Assembly: GCA_002356515.1 (NCBI GenBank)
Contig: AP017605.1
Location: 4,287,001 to 4,351,000 of the forward strand
Length of the DNA stretch: 64,000 nt
Reading direction: 5' to 3'
Source: Mesorhizobium loti
GTDB lineage: Bacteria > Pseudomonadota > Alphaproteobacteria > Rhizobiales > Rhizobiaceae
Positions within the stretch are counted from its first letter, which is position 1, and every line of letters begins with the position of its first letter. A program made the position numbers and the translations under genes. Positions 54,893-63,651 of the stretch are shown one piece after another. Under the pieces are notes generated by a model, which had not been told where the DNA came from, did not search any database, and saw nothing but the letters and a program-made list of their open reading frames with translations.

Positions 54893-55738
54893 CTACAAAT
54901 CAGCCCTAAACGTCTGCTTCTGCTGGCCGAGGCCCTCGATGCCCAGCTCCACCACATCGCCAGCCTTCAGGAACACCGGCGGCTTCATGCCCAGCCCGAC
55001 GCCGGGCGGCGTGCCTGTGGAAATAATGTCGCCGGGGTGCAGCGACATGAACTGGCTGAGATAGGAAACCAGATATTTGACGCCGTAGACCATGGTCTTG
55101 GTCGAGCCGTTCTGCATGGTCTTGCCGTTGACGGTCAGCCACATCTTGAGGTTCTGCGGGTCGGCGACTTCGTCCTTGGTCACCAGCCATGGGCCGGTCG
55201 GACCGAACGTGTCGCAGCTCTTGCCCTTGGTCCACTGGCCCTGACGCTCGGCCTGGAAGGCGCGCTCGGAGACATCATGCGCAACGGCATAGCCGGCGAC
55301 ATAATCGAGTGCATCGGCTTCGCTGACATATTTTGCCGTCTTGCCGATGACCACGGCGAGCTCGACTTCCCAGTCGGTCTTTTTAGAGCCGCGCGGGATC
55401 AGCACGTCGTCGTCTGGGCCGACAATGGCCGAGCTTGCCTTCATGAAGATGATCGGCTCCGGCGGCACGGTGGCGCCGGTTTCGGCGGCGTGGTCGGAAT
55501 AGTTGAGGCCGATACAGATGAACTTGCCGGTGCCGGCGACACAGGGGCCGAGGCGCGGCTTGCCGGATACCGCCGGCAGCGACTTCGCATCGAGCTTGCC
55601 CAGCATCTCCAGCGAGGCCGGATGAAGCGTGGTGCCGGCAATGTCGGCGACATGGGCGGAGAGATCGCGGATCGTTCCATCCGCATCGAGCAGGCCGGGA
55701 CGTTCGCTCCCGGCTTCGCCATAGCGCAGCAGTTTCAT
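54893..55738 (-). CDS. Fumarylacetoacetate hydrolase family protein (probable 2,4-diketo-3-deoxy-L-fuconate hydrolase)
   Basis: A 281-residue FAH-fold hydrolase. The metal-site motifs are 'GLNYSDHAAETGATVPPEPI' and 'TDWEVELAVVIGKTAKYVSE', with 'GYAVAHDVSERAFQAERQGQ', 'TFGPTGPWLVTKDEV' and 'DIISTGTPPGVGLGMKPPVF'. This matches the ureidoglycolate-lyase/diketo-deoxyfuconate hydrolase branch. It begins 26 bases after an SDR that fits 2-keto-3-deoxy-L-fuconate dehydrogenase. Together these are the last two steps of a non-phosphorylated L-fucose route to pyruvate and lactate. The substrate is inferred from pairing; related enzymes act on rhamnose or aromatic intermediates. Confidence 0.85.
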   Translation of the reverse strand: MKLLRYGEAGSERPGLLDADGTIRDLSAHVADIAGTTLHPASLEMLGKLDAKSLPAVSGKPRLGPCVAGTGKFICIGLNYSDHAAETGATVPPEPIIFMKASSAIVGPDDDVLIPRGSKKTDWEVELAVVIGKTAKYVSEADALDYVAGYAVAHDVSERAFQAERQGQWTKGKSCDTFGPTGPWLVTKDEVADPQNLKMWLTVNGKTMQNGSTKTMVYGVKYLVSYLSQFMSLHPGDIISTGTPPGVGLGMKPPVFLKAGDVVELGIEGLGQQKQTFRADL

Positions 55739-55764
55739 TGAATTCTCTCCTCAGTCAGATTGGT

Positions 55765-56496
55765 TCAGATCGACCAGCCGCCGTCGATATTATAGGCCTG
55801 TCCGGACGTATAGGTGGCGCCGGCGAGATAGACGGCGAGATCGGCGATTTCCTCCGGCGTGCCGAGCCGGCCCATCGGCTGGCGGGCGATGAAGGCGGCG
55901 CGGGCAGCCTCATAGTCGCCTTGCGCGTGCATGCGGTCCTGCAGCGACGGGCTTTCGACCGTGCCCGGGCAAATGGCGTTGCAGCGTATGCCCTTGCTGA
56001 CATAGTCGGCGGCAATTGCCTTGGTCAGGCCGATGACCGCGGCCTTGGTGACGCCATAGGCGAAGCGGTTCGGCACGCCTTTGCCGGCGCCGGCGACGGA
56101 AGACATGTTGATGATCGATCCATCGCCGCGCTCCAGCATGCCGGGCAGCACCGCCCTGATGGTGCGGATCATGGCACGGACATTGAGGTTGAAGGCGAAA
56201 TCGAGATCGCCATCCTTCATCTCGAGGATCGAGCCGGAATGGACGAAACCGGCGCAGTTGAACAACACGTCGACGCGGCCGATCTCGGCGAAGGCGGCGT
56301 TGACGGCCTCGTCGTTCAGCACATCGAGCTTGCGGGTCTTGATCCCTGGCGTCTTGGCGAGTTCGGCGAGAAGCGCCTCGTTGATGTCGGTGGCATGGAC
56401 GGTGGCCCCAGTCCTGGCGAAGGCCAGTGCACTCGCCTTGCCGATGCCTTGCGCCGCTGCCGTGATGACAACGACCTTGCCTGCCAGATCCGCCAT
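55765..56496 (-). CDS. SDR oxidoreductase (probable 2-keto-3-deoxy-L-fuconate dehydrogenase)
   Basis: A 243-residue short-chain dehydrogenase. The cofactor motif is 'VVVITAAAQGIGKASALAFA' (TAAAQGIG in place of TGxxxGIG, a change also typical of fuconate dehydrogenases and BDH2-like SDRs), with 'DVLFNCAGFVHSGSILEMKD' and catalytic Ser in 'NMSSVAGAGKG' plus 'YGVTK'. It ends 'SGQAYNIDGGWSI'. GAGGAAA lies before ATG 56496. First gene of a two-gene operon with the FAH hydrolase. BDH2-type 3-hydroxybutyrate dehydrogenase activity is the main alternative. Confidence 0.85.
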   Translation of the reverse strand: MADLAGKVVVITAAAQGIGKASALAFARTGATVHATDINEALLAELAKTPGIKTRKLDVLNDEAVNAAFAEIGRVDVLFNCAGFVHSGSILEMKDGDLDFAFNLNVRAMIRTIRAVLPGMLERGDGSIINMSSVAGAGKGVPNRFAYGVTKAAVIGLTKAIAADYVSKGIRCNAICPGTVESPSLQDRMHAQGDYEAARAAFIARQPMGRLGTPEEIADLAVYLAGATYTSGQAYNIDGGWSI

Positions 56497-56796
56497 GTTT
56501 TTCCTCGTCAGCTTGGGTCAACTGCCTTTATCGGCGGCCGGCGAAGGCGTCATGTGCCAGTCAGGCTCGATTGTGCGGCCTGTGTCGCAGCCAGTTCACT
56601 GATAAAGATGTTTTTTCTCGTTAAAGAACATGTGTCCGGGCGTCAAGCCCGAACACGATCACCTTCGCGGCGTCAGATGTAATGCATATCGGTTGCTCTG
56701 ATGCAACGACATGTATGACAACCGGACAATGAGTCGCGCTGCCACACAGGTTCAGGCGTATCGCAGCGAAAATGGGCACATTGCTGGCAGTATCAA
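56497..56796. other. Intergenic region: promoter of the SDR-FAH pair, inverted repeats, degenerate repeat
   Basis: No gene is seen. ATGTT (56608-56612) and AACAT (56627-56631) flank an A/T-rich core and may be an operator. Directly after, 'gtgtccgggc' and 'gcccgaacac' form a hairpin (about 56632-56655). At 56685-56720 'atgcatatcg ... cgacatgtat' looks like a degenerate copy of the family-A inverted repeat. The ALDH gene ends leftward at 56797, so no terminator with a T tract is apparent. Confidence 0.4.
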
Positions 56797-59169
56797 TCAA
56801 TCTCCGTATGGCACCCAGACATTCTTGACCTCGATGGCGCGGCGCAGGAAAGCGTCGCCGGCGGCCTCGTCCGACGCCCAGTCGAGGCCGCGGCCATTGC
56901 CGCTCCAGACGCGCTTGAGGTTGCCGATGGACTCGGCTTCCGCCTTGGCGCAGGTGTCGGCATCGGCGAATATCCAGAGCCCGTCGACATCGTCATGCTT
57001 GGCCAGCACGCCGGCAAGCTCGGCGCTCCGTCCGGTGACGATGTTGATGGCGCCGGCCGGAACGTCGGAATATTCGATCACCTGATAGAGATCGGTGGCG
57101 AGCAGCGGATAGCGCTCGGACGGCACGGCGACCACGGTGTTGCCCATGGCCAGCGCCGGCGCGATGAGCGAGATCAGGCCAAGCAGCGGCGAGGCGTCCG
57201 GCGCGACGATGCCGACGACGCCGACCGGCTCGTGCAGTGCCAGCGTCACGGCACGGGCCGGCGGCTGGTGCACGCGGCCCTCGAACTTGTCGGCAAGGCC
57301 GGCATAGAGGAACAGCCGTTCGATCGACTGGTCGACCTCTTCCCGCGCTGCCTTGGGCGTAGCGCCGGTCAGTTCTGTCAGGCGGAAGGCAAACTCGCCG
57401 GCCCGACCGGAAAGGTTCTCGGCCAGATAATAAAGCACCTGGGAACGGTTGTAGGCGGTCGCCTCCGGCCACGCCTTGCAAGCGCGGGCGGCCGCAACGG
57501 CGTCACGGATATCCTTGCGGTTGCCAAGCCCGACTTCGCCGGCGAGCTTGCCCTTGGCGGTGGCAACCGCGAGCGAATAATTGCCGTCCGGCCGAACCTG
57601 CTTGCCGCCGATGAACAGTTTTGCCGTGCGGTCGATCGCGGCGCCGTCAGCCTGTTCGACCGGTTGCGCGGAGGTCGTCGCCGGCTTGATGACCGGGCCG
57701 AGCGGCAGTTTTGCCGCGATATATTCGAACATGCCTTCGCGCCCGCCCTCGCGGCCGAAACCGCTCTCGCGATAACCGCCGAAGCCGCAGGCGGCGTCGA
57801 ACATGTTGGTGCCGTTGACCCAGACGACGCCGGCCTTCAATTGCGGCGCAACATGCAGAGCGAGGTTGATATTCTCGCTCCACACGCTCGCCGCAAGGCC
57901 GTAGCGCGTGTTGTTGGCAAGCTCGATTGCTTCCTCGGTGTTGCGGAACGTCATGGTCGCCAGAACCGGTCCAAACACCTCTTCCTGCGCCAGGATATTA
58001 GCCGGCGAAACGCCTGTGGCGAGTGTCGGCAGATGGTAGTAGCCGGTGGACGGCAGCGCCGCGTCCGGCTGCCAGCAGACTGCACCTTGCTTCGCGCCTT
58101 CGGCGACGAGGCCCTTGACGCGGTCTAGCTGGGTCAAGTCGACCAGCGGGCCGATGTCGGTGTTCTTGTCGAGCGGACTGCCGACGCGCAGCCGGCTCAT
58201 CCGCGTCTTGACCTTGGCGATCAGCGCGTCGGCGATACCCTCCTGCACCAGAAGCCGCGAGCCGGCGCAGCAGACCTGGCCCTGGTTGAACCAGATGCCG
58301 TCGACCAGACCTTCGACCGCGCTGTCGAGATCGGCGTCCTCGAAGACGATGAAGGCCGACTTGCCGCCAAGCTCCAGTGACAGTTTCTTGCCCGATCCTG
58401 CCGTGGCTTTGCGGATGATCTTGCCGACTTCGGACGAGCCGGTGAAGGCGATCTTCTGGATGCCAGGATGGTTGACGATGGCGGCACCCGCTTCCGGTCC
58501 GCCGTGCACGATGTTGACAACACCCTTCGGCACGCCGGCACGCTCGCAGATCTCGGCGAACAGGATCGCGGTCAACGGCGTGAACTCGGCCGGCTTCAGC
58601 ACCACGGTGCAGCCGGCGGCAAGTGCGGGCGCGATCTTCCAGGCCAGCATCAGCAGCGGGAAATTCCACGGGATGATCTGGCCGACGACGCCGACACCCT
58701 TGTGCCCGGGAAAATCCTTGTCCAGCGCCTGCGCCCAGCCGGCGTGATGGATGAAATGGCGGATCGCCAGGGGCACGTCGATGTCGCGGCTTTCGCGGAT
58801 CGGCTTGCCGTTGTCGATCGATTCCAGCACCGCGAACAGGCGCTGGTGGCGCTGCATGGCGCGGCCGATCGCGTAGAGCACTTTGGCGCGTTGGTAGCCC
58901 GAGGACGCCGCCCACTTCGGCAGCGCCTTGGTGGCGGCCGCAACCGCCGCGTCGATGTCGGCGGCACTGGCGTCCGAGACCTTGGCCAGCAGCTTGCCCG
59001 AAGACGGTTCGCTGGTCTCGAAAGTCTTGCCGCCGGTCGCGGCTTTCCAGCTGCCGTCGATGAACAGCGCCTTGCCGAAATCGCGCGCGGCAAGCCACGC
59101 ATCGGCCTCGTTGCGAGCTTCCGGCGCCGGGCCGTATTCCATGGCGTGATAGCGGTCGAGAATGTTCAT
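56797..59169 (-). CDS. Tandem-domain aldehyde dehydrogenase (ALDH16-like)
   Basis: A 790-residue protein with two ALDH units. The first (~20-500) is complete: oxyanion Asn in 'IIPWNFPLLMLAWKIAPALA', 'IAFTGSSEVGKIIRKATAGS', general-base Glu in 'LSLELGGKSAFIVFEDADLD' and catalytic Cys in 'FNQGQVCCAGSRLLVQEGIA'. The second (~520-790) keeps the coenzyme-domain part ('GVVGIVAPDASPLLGLISLI') but lacks the ELGGK and Cys motifs, so it is non-catalytic. This arrangement is that of ALDH16. AAGGAGG lies six bases before the ATG. It follows deoC in the same direction, so acetaldehyde from deoxyribose-5-phosphate cleavage is a likely substrate. Confidence 0.92.
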   Translation of the reverse strand: MNILDRYHAMEYGPAPEARNEADAWLAARDFGKALFIDGSWKAATGGKTFETSEPSSGKLLAKVSDASAADIDAAVAAATKALPKWAASSGYQRAKVLYAIGRAMQRHQRLFAVLESIDNGKPIRESRDIDVPLAIRHFIHHAGWAQALDKDFPGHKGVGVVGQIIPWNFPLLMLAWKIAPALAAGCTVVLKPAEFTPLTAILFAEICERAGVPKGVVNIVHGGPEAGAAIVNHPGIQKIAFTGSSEVGKIIRKATAGSGKKLSLELGGKSAFIVFEDADLDSAVEGLVDGIWFNQGQVCCAGSRLLVQEGIADALIAKVKTRMSRLRVGSPLDKNTDIGPLVDLTQLDRVKGLVAEGAKQGAVCWQPDAALPSTGYYHLPTLATGVSPANILAQEEVFGPVLATMTFRNTEEAIELANNTRYGLAASVWSENINLALHVAPQLKAGVVWVNGTNMFDAACGFGGYRESGFGREGGREGMFEYIAAKLPLGPVIKPATTSAQPVEQADGAAIDRTAKLFIGGKQVRPDGNYSLAVATAKGKLAGEVGLGNRKDIRDAVAAARACKAWPEATAYNRSQVLYYLAENLSGRAGEFAFRLTELTGATPKAAREEVDQSIERLFLYAGLADKFEGRVHQPPARAVTLALHEPVGVVGIVAPDASPLLGLISLIAPALAMGNTVVAVPSERYPLLATDLYQVIEYSDVPAGAINIVTGRSAELAGVLAKHDDVDGLWIFADADTCAKAEAESIGNLKRVWSGNGRGLDWASDEAAGDAFLRRAIEVKNVWVPYGD

Positions 59170-59172
59170 GGG

Positions 59173-59236
59173 GTGCCTCCTTCACCCTTCCCCTTCGCGG
59201 GAAGGGTCGATCGGCCAAGCCGATCGGGGTGGGTGC
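59173..59236. repeat. Palindromic repeat family C, half element
   Basis: There are two adjacent hairpins, 'acccttcccc...gggaagggt' and 'cgatcggccaagccgatcg', then 'gggtgggtg'. Unlike the other copies it has only one arm. It fills the whole gap between deoC and the ALDH gene, where it may modulate read-through. Confidence 0.65.
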
Positions 59237-60292
59237 TCAAGCCATTGCGTGGCGGTGATTGGCCGAATAGTGCCCGGTCAGATGATGCTCGAGCTGCCGC
59301 TCTATGTCGGTCAGCAGGCTCGACGCGCCGAAGCGGAACAGCTCCGGCTCCAGCCATGGCCGGCCGAGCTCTTCCTTCATCAGCACCAGCCAATCGAGCG
59401 ACGCCTTTGCCGTGGAAATGCCGCCGGCCGGCTTGAAGCCGATGAGATAGCCGGTCTCCTCGAAATAGGCCCTGATGGCGCGCACCATGGCGAGGCCAAC
59501 CGGCAGCGTCGCATTGACGCTCTCCTTGCCGGTCGAGGTCTTGATGAAATCGGCGCCCGCCATCATCGCCACCATCGAGGCCAGCATGACGTTGCGCAAA
59601 GTGGCGAGGTCGCCGGTGCCGAGAATGACCTTCAGATGCGCATCGCCGCAGGCGGCGCGCATCGAGACGATCTCGTTGTAGAGCTCCCGCCATTTGGCGC
59701 CGAACACCAGCCCGCGCGGAATGACGACGTCGATCTCGTCGGCGCCGTCGCGCACCGAGGCCTCGATCTCCTGCAGGCGGGTCGACAGCGGTGCCAGGCC
59801 ATGCGGAAAGGCGGTGGAGACGGCGGCGACATGGATGCCGGTGCCGCGCACGGCGTCCACCGCGGTGGCGACGAAGGGATGGTAGACGCAGACCGCCGCC
59901 GGGCGGATGGTTTCGCCCGCAATGCCGAGCCCCTCGACGATGTCGCGGCGGAACGGGTTGATCGCCTTGGCGCAGAGCCGACGCACGCGTTCCTCGGTGT
60001 CGTTGGAATTCAGCGTCGTCAGATCCATGCAGGCGACGGCGCGCAGCAGCCAGGCCGCCTGGTTGTCGGCCTTGATCGAGCGCCGCTTGGTCAGGCTGGC
60101 GACACGGCGCTCCAACGCCGATCGGTTGACGCTGCGCACCGATTCCATGAAGCCGAGGTCGAGTTTCATGCCGGGATTGCGCGCAATGCGATGGTCCAGC
60201 GGTACGGGGGTGTTGGCGGCGGCGCGGGCCGGCAGCGGCGTCACCTTGGACGCGCTGGTGCCAGGCTCGGCTTCGCGGATCGTGTTGCTCAT
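59237..60292 (-). CDS. deoC: Deoxyribose-phosphate aldolase
   Basis: A 351-residue class I aldolase that splits 2-deoxyribose 5-phosphate into glyceraldehyde 3-phosphate and acetaldehyde. The Schiff-base Lys is in 'GADFIKTSTGKESVNATLPV' and the second active-site Lys in 'IGFKPAGGISTAKASLDWLV'; 'DGADEIDVVIPRGLVFGAKW' is the phosphate/carbanion region. It is ~90 residues longer than the E. coli enzyme because of an N-terminal extension, resembling the longer animal-type DeoC. ATG 60292 is chosen with GGGCAGG upstream; ATG 60313 is possible. The ALDH gene follows and would oxidise the acetaldehyde. Confidence 0.94.
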   Translation of the reverse strand: MSNTIREAEPGTSASKVTPLPARAAANTPVPLDHRIARNPGMKLDLGFMESVRSVNRSALERRVASLTKRRSIKADNQAAWLLRAVACMDLTTLNSNDTEERVRRLCAKAINPFRRDIVEGLGIAGETIRPAAVCVYHPFVATAVDAVRGTGIHVAAVSTAFPHGLAPLSTRLQEIEASVRDGADEIDVVIPRGLVFGAKWRELYNEIVSMRAACGDAHLKVILGTGDLATLRNVMLASMVAMMAGADFIKTSTGKESVNATLPVGLAMVRAIRAYFEETGYLIGFKPAGGISTAKASLDWLVLMKEELGRPWLEPELFRFGASSLLTDIERQLEHHLTGHYSANHRHAMA

Positions 60293-60312
60293 TTCCTGCC
60301 CTTTCTCGTTCA

Positions 60313-60416
60313 ATGCATGTCGCCCAAAAGTGACCTCGGTTTTGGGGGAACGACATGCATAAAAACAAAAACCTAAAGCGCGTTGCGTGAATCCGTTTCG
60401 ACGCGATGCGCTTTAG
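60313..60416. repeat. Dispersed palindromic repeat (family A), copy 3
   Basis: 'atgcatgtcg' and 'cgacatgcat' form an outer inverted repeat, with 'ccaaaagtgacctcggttttgg' inside. Then come 'aaaaacaaaaacctaaagcg' and a second hairpin 'aaagcgc ... gcgcttt'. The first part is shared with 8461-8497. It lies upstream of deoC. The gap to the RND gene end at 60493 holds nothing else. Confidence 0.75.
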
Positions 60417-60492
60417 GGCGATACTTACACGATCGTTTGGACCGAGGCCACAAGCCTGTCCTGTCTGATGCCGGCCTGCGCGTTGAGGCAGC

Positions 60493-63400
60493 CTATTCGG
60501 CCGCCAGCTTGCGGTCAGGCGGGCCGATTTCAGCCTCCACGCGCTCGGGTTCGCTGTCATCCTGCTCATGCTTGCGCAATGAAGTGAGCCAATGCGAAAG
60601 GTCGTCGAGGTAGAGATAGATCACCGGCGTGGTGAACAGCGTCAGCGCCTGGCTGACAAGCAGCCCGCCGAACATGGTGTAGCCAAGCGGCTGGCGGATT
60701 TCCGCGCCCGTGCCGTTCTCCAGCATCAGCGGCAGCGCGCCCAGCATCGAGACCATGGTGGTCATCATGATCGGCCGGAAGCGCAGCAGGCAGGCCTGGC
60801 GGATCGATTCCAGGGAACTGAGGTTCTGATCCCTTTCCGCTGCGATGGCGAAGTCGACCATCATGATACCGTTCTTCTTGACGATGCCGATCAGCAGGAT
60901 GACGCCGATCAGGCCGATCAGGTTGAATTCCATATGGAAGACGAGCAGCGTACCCAGCGCGCCAAGCCCGGCGGATGGCAGTGTGGAGAGAATGGTCAGC
61001 GGGTGGACGTAGCTTTCGTAGAGGATGCCCAGGATCAAATAGACCACGACCAGGGCGCCGAGGATGAGCACCGGCACCGAAGACAGCGACTGCTGGAAGG
61101 CTTGCGCCGTCCCGGTGTAGTTGGTCTGGATGGTCGCCGGCAGCCGCATCTCGGCGGCGGCCCTGTCGATCGCGGCGGTGGCCTGTCCGAGCGCCACGTT
61201 GGGCGCCAGGTTGAAGCTGATCGTCACCGACGGGAACTGGCCTTCGTGGTTGATGACCAGCGGCTGCACCGGCTTCGTCGTCCATTTGGCGATGGCCGAG
61301 AGCGGCACTTGCGAACCGTTCGATGTCGTCAGATAGATCTGGTCGAGCGCCTTGAGGTCGCCGCGCAGCGACGGCAGCACCTCCAGGATCACGTCATAGG
61401 TCGAAAGCTGCGTGAAATATTGCGCGATCTGGCGCTGCCCGAAGGCATCGTTGAGCGTGTTGTCGACGTCGTTCGCCGTCAGCCCATAGCGGGCAGCCTG
61501 GTCGCGATCGACCTGCAGCGTCAGCGTCGTGCCGGAACTCATCTGGTCGGTCGAGACGTCCCGCAATTCGGGCAGGCGCTGCAAGGCAGTCAACAGCTTG
61601 GGCGCCCAATCGTCGAGCGTATCGAGGTCGCTGCTTTCCAGCACGTACTGATATTGCGACGCCGACAGCCTGGCGCCGACACGCACGTCCTGCGAGGCCT
61701 GCATGAACAGGCGCGCGCCCTGGACGGCCGAGAGCTTCGGCTGCAATCGCCGGATGATCTGGTCGGCGGAGACGTCGCGCTCGTCACGAGGCTTCAATTG
61801 GATGAACATGCGGCCGGTGTTCTGCGTGTTGCCATTGCCGCCCGTCGATGCCGCGAAATGCGCCACCGCCGGATCCTTGGCGACGATCCCGGCAAATTGC
61901 GCCATGTAGGACTGCATCTGGCCGGTGGAGACATCCTGGCCGGCGATCACCTGGCCGAAAATCAGGCCGGTGTCCTGCTGCGGGAAGAAGCCGCTTGGAA
62001 CCAGCGTGAAGAAATAGCCGGTCAACCCGACGCAGGTCAGGAACACCAGCAGCGTGATGAAACGGTGCCCAAGTGCCCGGTCGAGGCCGCGCTCATAGGC
62101 GCGCAGCATGCCGTCGAAGACGCTTTCGCTCCACCGGTAGAGCCTGCCGTGATGTTCCTCGTTGGCGGGCTTGATGAAACGCGAAGCCAGCATCGGCGTC
62201 AGCGTCAGCGAAACACAGGCCGAAACCAGAATGGTCATGGCCAGCGTCACCGCGAACTCCTTGAACAGGCGGCCGATAATGCCGCTCATCAGGAGCAGCG
62301 GGATCAGCACGGCCACCAGCGAAATCGAGATCGACATGATGGTGAAGCCGATCTCGCTGGCGCCGCGAATCGCGGCATCCATCGGTTTCTCGCCATGCTC
62401 GATGTAGCGGACGATGTTTTCCAGCATGACGATGGCGTCGTCGACGACGAAGCCGATCGAGATCGTCAACGCCATCAGCGACAGATTGTCGATGCTGTAA
62501 CCGGCGGACCACATCAGGGCGCATGCGCCAAGCAGCGCCAGCGGCACGGTGAAGGCCGGGATCGCGGTTGCCCAGACATTGCGCAGGAACAGGAAGATCA
62601 CCATCACCACCATGCCGATGGTGAGCATCAGCGTGAACTGCACGTCCGCCACCGAAGCGCGGATGGTCTGGGTCCGGTCGGAAAGCACCTGCAGCTTCAG
62701 CGACGCCGGCATCGAGGCGGTCAGCATCGGCAGCTCGGCCTTGATCTTGTCGACCGTGTCGATGATGTTGGCGCCGGGCTCTTTGAAAATGACGAGGACG
62801 ACGCCACGCGTCGTGTCGGTCCAGCCGGCCTGGGTGTAGTCCTGCGCGTCGAGCACGGCCCGGCCGACATCCTTGACCCGCACCGGCGCGCCGTCGCGAT
62901 AGGCGATGATGGCGTTGTTCCAGTCATCGGCCGCGGTCATCTGGTCGTTGGAGAAGATGGTGAAGGAGCGCACTTGGCCCTGGATGTTGCCCTTGGGCAG
63001 GTCCACCGTGCCGATCGACAGCGGGGCGCGCACCGCTTCCAGCGACAGGCCCCTTGCCGCCAGCTTGGCTGGATCGAGCTGGACACGGATCGAAGGTGTC
63101 TGCTGGCCGCCGACCAGCACCTGGCCGACGCCGTCGACATGGCTGATCACCTGCGCGAGCTTGGTGTAGACGTCGTCGCTCAACGTCGTCAGCGGCAAGT
63201 CGGTCGAACTCGCCCCGATCAGCATGATCGGCGAATCTGTCGGGTTGACCTCCCTGTAGGTCGGCGGATTGGGCAGGTTCTTCGGCAGCTGCCCGCCGGC
63301 GGCATTGATGGCCGACTGCACCAGCCCGGCGGCCGAGGCGATGTCGACGTCGAGAGCGAATTGCAAGGTGATCTGGCTGGAACCGGACAGGCTGCTCGAC

Positions 63401-63651
63401 GTCATTTCGGCAATGCCCGGGATCTGCGCGAACTGCGTCTCGAGCGGCTGGGTCACCGACGACGCGATGGTGATCGGGTCGGCGCCCGGCAGGCTGGTCG
63501 ATACCTGGATCGTCGGAAAGTCGACGTTTGGCATCGCTGCGACCGGCAGGTTGAGGTAGGCGACCACGCCGACGAACAGCACGCCGATCATCAGCAGCGA
63601 CGTGGCGACGGGATAGCGGATGAGAGGCGTGGAAACACCGATCGATGCCAT
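60493..63651 (-). CDS. RND efflux pump inner-membrane permease (MdtB/MdtC-like)
   Basis: A 1052-residue HAE1-type RND transporter, normal length, with 12 membrane helices and two large periplasmic loops. It starts 'LIRYPVATSLLMIGVLFVGV' and has 'DFPTIQVSTSLPGADPITIA' and the proton-relay Asp pair in TM4, 'ISIGFVVDDAIVMLENIVRY'. The second half begins near 'LGHRFITLLVFLTCVGLTGY'. Sequence words ('PVAAMPNVDFPTI', 'VPSGFFPQQDTGLIFGQ') are closest to the multidrug MdtBC branch. It forms a tripartite pump with the adaptor encoded just upstream (1-base overlap, TGATG). No second permease or outer-membrane factor is in the window. Substrates unknown. Confidence 0.93.
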   Translation of the reverse strand: MASIGVSTPLIRYPVATSLLMIGVLFVGVVAYLNLPVAAMPNVDFPTIQVSTSLPGADPITIASSVTQPLETQFAQIPGIAEMTSSSLSGSSQITLQFALDVDIASAAGLVQSAINAAGGQLPKNLPNPPTYREVNPTDSPIMLIGASSTDLPLTTLSDDVYTKLAQVISHVDGVGQVLVGGQQTPSIRVQLDPAKLAARGLSLEAVRAPLSIGTVDLPKGNIQGQVRSFTIFSNDQMTAADDWNNAIIAYRDGAPVRVKDVGRAVLDAQDYTQAGWTDTTRGVVLVIFKEPGANIIDTVDKIKAELPMLTASMPASLKLQVLSDRTQTIRASVADVQFTLMLTIGMVVMVIFLFLRNVWATAIPAFTVPLALLGACALMWSAGYSIDNLSLMALTISIGFVVDDAIVMLENIVRYIEHGEKPMDAAIRGASEIGFTIMSISISLVAVLIPLLLMSGIIGRLFKEFAVTLAMTILVSACVSLTLTPMLASRFIKPANEEHHGRLYRWSESVFDGMLRAYERGLDRALGHRFITLLVFLTCVGLTGYFFTLVPSGFFPQQDTGLIFGQVIAGQDVSTGQMQSYMAQFAGIVAKDPAVAHFAASTGGNGNTQNTGRMFIQLKPRDERDVSADQIIRRLQPKLSAVQGARLFMQASQDVRVGARLSASQYQYVLESSDLDTLDDWAPKLLTALQRLPELRDVSTDQMSSGTTLTLQVDRDQAARYGLTANDVDNTLNDAFGQRQIAQYFTQLSTYDVILEVLPSLRGDLKALDQIYLTTSNGSQVPLSAIAKWTTKPVQPLVINHEGQFPSVTISFNLAPNVALGQATAAIDRAAAEMRLPATIQTNYTGTAQAFQQSLSSVPVLILGALVVVYLILGILYESYVHPLTILSTLPSAGLGALGTLLVFHMEFNLIGLIGVILLIGIVKKNGIMMVDFAIAAERDQNLSSLESIRQACLLRFRPIMMTTMVSMLGALPLMLENGTGAEIRQPLGYTMFGGLLVSQALTLFTTPVIYLYLDDLSHWLTSLRKHEQDDSEPERVEAEIGPPDRKLAAE

